DNA of 48,810 nt from Clostridium sp. (lineage in GTDB: Bacteria > Bacteroidota > Bacteroidia > Bacteroidales > Bacteroidaceae), in contig JAMPGY010000006.1 of assembly GCA_023663705.1 (NCBI GenBank), forward strand, positions 66,247-115,056, in the 5' to 3' direction. Below are positions 44,413 to 48,810 of the stretch, piece by piece (positions within the stretch are counted from its first letter, which is position 1; each line of letters begins with the position of its first letter). The position numbers and the translations under genes were made by a program. Below the pieces are notes generated by a model that had not been told where the DNA came from, ran no database searches, and was given only the letters and a program-made list of their open reading frames with translations.

Positions 44413-45759
44413 ATGGAATTGGATTTGTTGACGGCCATATCGCCTATTGACGGCCGTTATAGAGGTAAAACAGAAGCGTTGGCTGCTTACTTTTCAGAGT
44501 ATGCCTTGATTCGTTATCGTGTGCGGGTGGAGATAGAATATTTCATCACGCTTTGCGAGGTGCCCCTTCCCCAGTTGGCATCGTTTGATAAAGGTTTGTT
44601 CGAGTCCCTGCGTGATATCTACCGCACATTTTCCGAGGAAGATGCGCAACGTGTGAAAGACATTGAGAAGGTAACGAACCACGATGTGAAAGCCGTGGAA
44701 TACTTCATCAAGGAGGAGTTTGACAAGATGGGTGGTTTGGATGCCTATAAGGAATTCATCCATTTCGGCCTGACGTCCCAGGACATCAACAATACGTCCG
44801 TTCCCCTCTCCATCAAGGATGCGTTAGAGGAATGCTACTATCCCCAGGTGGAAGAATTGATTGCACAGTTGAAGGCGTATGCCGAGGAGTGGAAAGACGT
44901 GCCTATGTTGGCCAAAACGCACGGTCAGCCTGCTTCGCCAACCCGACTGGGCAAGGAGGTGCAGGTTTTTGTTTACCGTTTGGAACGTCAGTTGCAACAG
45001 TTGAAGGCCTGTCCCGTCACGGCCAAGTTCGGCGGAGCCACGGGTAACTATAATGCCCACCACGTGGCTTATCCCGGGTATGACTGGCGCAGTTTCGGAT
45101 CGCGTTTTGTGTCCGAAAAGTTGGGGCTGGAACGTGAGGAATACACTACACAGATTTCCAACTACGACAATTTGGGGGCTATCTTTGATGCCATGAAGCG
45201 TATCAACACGATTATTATCGATCTCGACCGCGATTTTTGGCAATATGTTTCGATGGAATACTTCAAGCAGAAAATCAAAGCGGGTGAGGTGGGATCAAGC
45301 GCTATGCCTCATAAAGTGAATCCGATAGACTTTGAGAATTCCGAAGGCAATCTGGGTGTGGCTAATGCCGTGCTGTGTCATCTGAGCATGAAGTTGCCCG
45401 TGTCCCGCCTGCAGCGTGACCTCACGGATTCCACAGTGCTACGTAATGTCGGTGTGCCGATGGGACATATGGTGATAGCGATACAGAGTACGTTGAAGGG
45501 ATTGCGCAAGCTGCTTCTCAACGAGAAGGCCATCGCGGCCGATCTGGACAACTGCTGGGCAGTGGTGGCCGAGGCTATCCAGACTATTCTGCGTCGTGAG
45601 GGTTATCCACATCCTTATGAGGCGCTGAAAGCGCTCACGCGCACCAATCAGGCCATCACCGCGGAGTCTATCAGGAACTTTATCGAAAGTCTGGAAGTGG
45701 GCGAGAACGTGAAGGAAGAGTTGCGTGTCATCACGCCTCACACCTATACGGGTATGTAA
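44413..45759 (+). CDS. purB: Adenylosuccinate lyase
   Basis: This 448-residue cytosolic tetramer cleaves SAICAR and adenylosuccinate to release fumarate in purine synthesis. It has the start LTAISPIDGRY, the substrate-binding THGQPASPTRLGKE (catalytic His), and the fumarase/aspartase superfamily signature GSSAMPHKVNP (about residues 296-306), whose flexible loop carries the catalytic Ser. The length is close to that of the E. coli type PurB. It stands alone behind its own -7 box. The next gene begins 86 nt downstream and I see no clear terminator between them. Confidence 0.97.
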   Translation: MELDLLTAISPIDGRYRGKTEALAAYFSEYALIRYRVRVEIEYFITLCEVPLPQLASFDKGLFESLRDIYRTFSEEDAQRVKDIEKVTNHDVKAVEYFIKEEFDKMGGLDAYKEFIHFGLTSQDINNTSVPLSIKDALEECYYPQVEELIAQLKAYAEEWKDVPMLAKTHGQPASPTRLGKEVQVFVYRLERQLQQLKACPVTAKFGGATGNYNAHHVAYPGYDWRSFGSRFVSEKLGLEREEYTTQISNYDNLGAIFDAMKRINTIIIDLDRDFWQYVSMEYFKQKIKAGEVGSSAMPHKVNPIDFENSEGNLGVANAVLCHLSMKLPVSRLQRDLTDSTVLRNVGVPMGHMVIAIQSTLKGLRKLLLNEKAIAADLDNCWAVVAEAIQTILRREGYPHPYEALKALTRTNQAITAESIRNFIESLEVGENVKEELRVITPHTYTGM

Positions 45760-45845
45760 AAACGGAAATCACAATGCGGAGCGGTCGGGACCGAGAGGGT
45801 TCTGCCCATGCCCTGCTTAATTTAATAATATATTAAGGTATAACA

Positions 45846-47297
45846 ATGAGTACAGAAGATGAAAAGTGGCGGGAACAATTTGCCGCCAATGGTGAACAGG
45901 AAGGTAGCCGTGAGGGTTATAAGCCTTACAATAGAGAGTATAATCATTCTTATTCGCAAGGAGAAAATGCTGGTGGGGAAAGAACCGGCTACGGTCGTTC
46001 CGATCGCCCGATGCGTCCGCGCATACAACGTGGTGACAGAGCCTATACGGCAATGGGCAACGGCGAAGGTCGTACCTATCGTCCCCGCATCAACCGTGAG
46101 GGCATGAACGGAGAACGTGTGGTTCGATCGCACTATGGAAACGGCGAAGGAGAAGAAAATGCAACATACACCCGTCCGCAACGTAATTATGAATCGTCTG
46201 GCTATAGGCGTGAGAACGGTTATCAGCAGCGTGAAGGCGGTTATCAGTCCCGTCAGGGCGGTTACCGTCGCGAAGGCGGATACCAGCAACGCGAGGGTGG
46301 CTATCGTCGTGAAGGTGGCTATCAACAGCGTGAGGGTGGTTATCAGTCCCGTCAGGGTGGTTACCGCCGTGAAGGGGGCTATCAGCAACGCGAGGGTGGC
46401 TATCAGAACAACGGTTTCCGTCCCCGTTTCAATCGTGAGGGGGGCTACAACAATCAGGGTGGCGGCTACAACCGTTTCGGTGGCGGACGTCCGCAGCATC
46501 GCACGGGTGACTATGATCCCAATGCCAAGTACAGCCACAAAAAGCAGATAGAGTATAAGGAACTGAACATGGATCCCGATGCGCCGATCCGTCTGAACAA
46601 ATTCCTGGCCAATGCCGGTGTCTGCTCCCGCCGCGAGGCCGATGAGTTTATCACGGCTGGAGTGGTGACAGTGAATGGTGAGGTGGCTACGGAGTTGGGC
46701 ACTAAGGTGAAGCGTTCGGATGAGGTGAAGTTTCACGACCAGTTGGTGAGCATTGAGAAGAAAGTATATGTGTTGCTCAATAAACCGAAGGATTACGTGA
46801 CCACGAGTGAGGATCCGCAGAATCGCAAGACGGTGATGGATTTGGTTCGCAACGCTTGCCGTGAGCGCATCTATCCCGTAGGTCGTCTGGACCGCAACAC
46901 CACTGGTGTGCTGTTGCTCACTAACGACGGCGAGTTGGCATCCAAACTGACACACCCCAAATATTTGAAAAAGAAAATTTACCACGTATATACAGACAAG
47001 AACGTGACGGCAGCCGATATGCGTCAGATGGCTGAAGGCATACAGCTGGAAGACGGTGAAATACGTGCCGATGCAGTGGAATACGCCAGCGAAACCGACA
47101 AGAAACAGGTGGGCATCGAAATTCACTCCGGTAAGAACCGTATCGTACGTCGTATTTTCGAATCGCTGGGCTACCGTGTGATCCGTCTGGATCGTGTGTT
47201 TTTTGCCGGACTCACCAAGAAGAACCTGCGTAGGGGCGACTGGCGTTTCCTGACGGAAAAAGAAGTGAACATGTTGCGTATGGGTGCTTTTGAATAA
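45846..47297 (+). CDS. RsuA/RluB-family pseudouridine synthase with repeat-rich N-terminus
   Basis: This 483-residue protein has two parts. Residues about 245-483 are a complete RNA pseudouridine synthase: an S4 RNA-binding domain (RLNKFLANAGVCSRREADEFITAGVVTVNG) and the catalytic domain with the nucleophile Asp349 in VGRLDRNTTGVLLLTNDGELA. The fold matches RluB/RluE/RsuA enzymes, which modify rRNA. Residues 1-245 are disordered-looking and rich in Arg, Gly, Tyr and Glu. Residues 120-187 are a run of 6-7-residue units (YRREGG, YQQREGG, YQSRQGG). Bacterial relatives usually lack so long a tail. The substrate base in rRNA cannot be given from sequence. Confidence 0.93.
   Translation: MSTEDEKWREQFAANGEQEGSREGYKPYNREYNHSYSQGENAGGERTGYGRSDRPMRPRIQRGDRAYTAMGNGEGRTYRPRINREGMNGERVVRSHYGNGEGEENATYTRPQRNYESSGYRRENGYQQREGGYQSRQGGYRREGGYQQREGGYRREGGYQQREGGYQSRQGGYRREGGYQQREGGYQNNGFRPRFNREGGYNNQGGGYNRFGGGRPQHRTGDYDPNAKYSHKKQIEYKELNMDPDAPIRLNKFLANAGVCSRREADEFITAGVVTVNGEVATELGTKVKRSDEVKFHDQLVSIEKKVYVLLNKPKDYVTTSEDPQNRKTVMDLVRNACRERIYPVGRLDRNTTGVLLLTNDGELASKLTHPKYLKKKIYHVYTDKNVTAADMRQMAEGIQLEDGEIRADAVEYASETDKKQVGIEIHSGKNRIVRRIFESLGYRVIRLDRVFFAGLTKKNLRRGDWRFLTEKEVNMLRMGAFE
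46203..46406 (+). repeat. In-frame coding repeat in the pseudouridine synthase gene
   Basis: About ten tandem units of 18 or 21 nt encode YRREGG, YQQREGG and YQSRQGG. The larger unit YQSRQGG-YRREGG-YQQREGG recurs at about residues 133-152 and 166-185, so the array grew by duplication of a block. Codons for the same residues differ between copies, which suggests selection on the protein sequence. Confidence 0.85.
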
Positions 47298-47325
47298 TGG
47301 AATTTAATGTATTATAGACAACAGA

Positions 47326-48729
47326 ATGGAACAGATTCGTAGAACAAAGGTTATCGACCTGTTGAAGCGTGAAGATTACGGTTCGGAGGTCAATGTGAAA
47401 GGATGGGTGCGGACCCGCCGGGGAAGCAAGGCTGTGAACTTCATCGCCCTCAACGACGGTTCTACAATAAATAATGTGCAGGTAGTGGCTGATGTGGAGC
47501 GTTTCGATGAGGAACTCATCAAGCAGGTCACCACCGGTGCCTGTCTGAGCGTGACGGGCGAGCTTGTGCAGAGCGTAGGGTCGGGTCAGAATGTAGAGAT
47601 TCAGGCACATGAGATCGAGGTGTTGGGCACTTGCGGCGCCGACTATCCGATGCAGAAGAAAGGACAGACGATGGAGTACATGCGTCAGCATGCCCACATG
47701 CGTTTGCGCACCAATACGTTCGGTGCCGTGTTCCGCATTCGTCACAACATGGCCATGGCCATACATCGGTATTTCCATGACCATGGTTTTGTCTATTTCC
47801 ACACGCCCATCATCACAGCAAGCGACTGCGAAGGTGCCGGTCAGATGTTTCAGGTGACGACCAAGAATCTCTATGATCTGAAGAAGACGGAGGACGGCAA
47901 GATTGACTATAGCGATGATTTTTTCGGCAAGACCACGTCGCTGACTGTGTCCGGACAATTGGAAGGTGAACTGGCCGCCACGGCCTTGGGCGCCATCTAC
48001 ACGTTCGGTCCCACGTTTCGTGCCGAGAACTCCAACACGCCGCGCCATCTGGCGGAGTTCTGGATGATTGAGCCTGAGGTCGCATTCTATGACATTACGG
48101 ACAATATGGATCTGGCCGAGGATTTCATCAAGTACTGTGTGCGCTGGGCACTGGATAATTGTCAGGATGATTTGGCCTTCCTCAACAAAATGATCGATAA
48201 GACTTTGTTGGAGCGCTTGAACTTTGTGGTTGACAATGACTTTGTTCGTTTGACTTATACCGAGGGTATTGAAATTCTGGAAGAGGCTGTGAAGAACGGT
48301 CGCAAATTCGAGTTCCCAGTCTATTGGGGGGTGGATCTCGCCAGTGAGCACGAGCGTTATCTGGTGGAGGAACACTTCAAGCGTCCGGTTATCCTGACAG
48401 ATTACCCGAAGGAGATAAAGGCATTCTACATGAAACTCAACGAGGACGGCAAGACTGTGCGTGCCATGGACGTGCTGTTCCCCCAGATTGGCGAAATCAT
48501 CGGAGGCTCGGAGCGCGAGGCGGACTACGACAAGTTGATGGACCGTATCAACGAACTGGGTATCCCCATGAAAGACATGTGGTGGTATCTTGATACGCGC
48601 AAATATGGAAGTTGCCCCCATAGCGGATTCGGTCTCGGTTTTGAGCGTCTGATTCTCTTCGTCACCGGCATGCAGAATATCCGCGACGTGATACCGTTCC
48701 CGCGTACACCGAAGAACGCTGAGTTTTAA
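47326..48729 (+). CDS. asnS: Asparaginyl-tRNA synthetase
   Basis: This 467-residue class IIb synthetase charges tRNA-Asn. The N-terminal OB-fold anticodon domain (about 15-110) reads [25 protein letters not shown]. The catalytic domain has motif 2 in [26 protein letters not shown] and motif 3 [15 protein letters not shown]. The end [11 protein letters not shown] is typical of AsnRS, and it lacks the long insertion seen in bacterial AspRS. It starts 28 nt after the pseudouridine synthase gene and probably shares its transcript. A terminator-like hairpin follows. Confidence 0.97.
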   Translation: MEQIRRTKVIDLLKREDYGSEVNVKGWVRTRRGSKAVNFIALNDGSTINNVQVVADVERFDEELIKQVTTGACLSVTGELVQSVGSGQNVEIQAHEIEVLGTCGADYPMQKKGQTMEYMRQHAHMRLRTNTFGAVFRIRHNMAMAIHRYFHDHGFVYFHTPIITASDCEGAGQMFQVTTKNLYDLKKTEDGKIDYSDDFFGKTTSLTVSGQLEGELAATALGAIYTFGPTFRAENSNTPRHLAEFWMIEPEVAFYDITDNMDLAEDFIKYCVRWALDNCQDDLAFLNKMIDKTLLERLNFVVDNDFVRLTYTEGIEILEEAVKNGRKFEFPVYWGVDLASEHERYLVEEHFKRPVILTDYPKEIKAFYMKLNEDGKTVRAMDVLFPQIGEIIGGSEREADYDKLMDRINELGIPMKDMWWYLDTRKYGSCPHSGFGLGFERLILFVTGMQNIRDVIPFPRTPKNAEF

Positions 48730-48756
48730 TTGTGTTTGCAACTTTACTGCATAGAG

Positions 48757-48787
48757 AGGCTGTCTAACAAGTTCAGGCGGCCTTTTT
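48757..48787 (+). terminator. Terminator after asnS
   Basis: AGGCTGTCT (48757-48765) pairs with AGGCGGCCT (48775-48783) through nine pairs including two G-U, followed by a TTTT run. Confidence 0.7.
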
Positions 48788-48810
48788 CCTGTGTGGATGG
48801 CTGTGTCGGC

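Noticed and set aside
45822-47126. Minus-strand ORF with Thr/Leu/Ile-rich repeats opposite the pseudouridine synthase
   Set aside because: The repeats are simply the reverse complement of the YRREGG/YQQREGG coding array.
47212-48741. Minus-strand ORF of 509 codons opposite asnS
   Set aside because: asnS is complete with class II motifs; the antisense frame has no recognisable protein features.

Overview
The window looks like a chromosomal segment of a gut-type Bacteroidota, most likely order Bacteroidales. The evidence is SusC/SusD pairs, surface lipoproteins with acidic stretches after the lipobox cysteine, a BtuG-like lipoprotein beside BtuB, a DAHP synthase with a C-terminal chorismate mutase, and many promoters of the Bacteroides type (-7 box TAnnTTTG, sometimes with TTTG or TTGG about 19-20 nt upstream). 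GC content is fairly high for this group. I cannot name a genus from sequence alone.

Layout. 1-60: part of a 22-bp direct-repeat array, possibly the end of an insertion sequence lying outside the window. 114-9684 (minus strand): a five-gene operon of SusC, SusD, surface lipoprotein, M16 zinc protease and ChaN-like protein, which looks like a surface peptide or metal/haem acquisition system. 9982-10881 (minus): an MscS-type channel. 11091-21267 (plus): an eight-gene operon around a bacterial tubulin/FtsZ-superfamily protein with a GYF_2-like tail. Its partners are a three-helix membrane protein, a zinc-ribbon/TM/Ig-like/MORN protein and five exported proteins, mostly of unknown function. A promoter precedes it and a strong hairpin closes it. 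This is the best candidate for an undescribed system. 21396-24423: a Gph-type phosphatase, a SIMPL protein and a FucP-type sugar transporter. 24570-28660 (minus): the phenylalanine/tyrosine operon pheA, aminotransferase, DAHP synthase-chorismate mutase, tyrA. It is preceded by a 29-codon leader peptide with ten consecutive Phe/Tyr residues and a terminator/antiterminator pair, which is a textbook attenuator.

28787-34340 (minus): a run of mostly single genes, namely TPR protein, DUF5009-type acyltransferase, NUDIX hydrolase, DnaQ-like exonuclease and a Zn/Cd-type P1B ATPase. 34500-37962 (plus): promoter, cobalamin riboswitch, btuB and a btuG-like gene. Facing it across a terminator lie mutB and mutA (minus), the B12-dependent methylmalonyl-CoA mutase, so B12 capture and B12 use sit side by side. 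42303-48729 (plus): an AspT/YidE-type transporter, tRNA-Ala(GGC) with its own promoter and terminator, purB, an RsuA/RluB-type pseudouridine synthase with a long Tyr/Gly/Arg/Gln repeat tail, and asnS.

Most genes are ordinary housekeeping or nutrient-uptake genes. The unusual parts are the tubulin-like operon, the aromatic leader attenuator, the repeat-rich pseudouridine synthase and the SusCD-protease-ChaN operon. I saw no CRISPR array, rRNA, intact transposase or obvious prophage.
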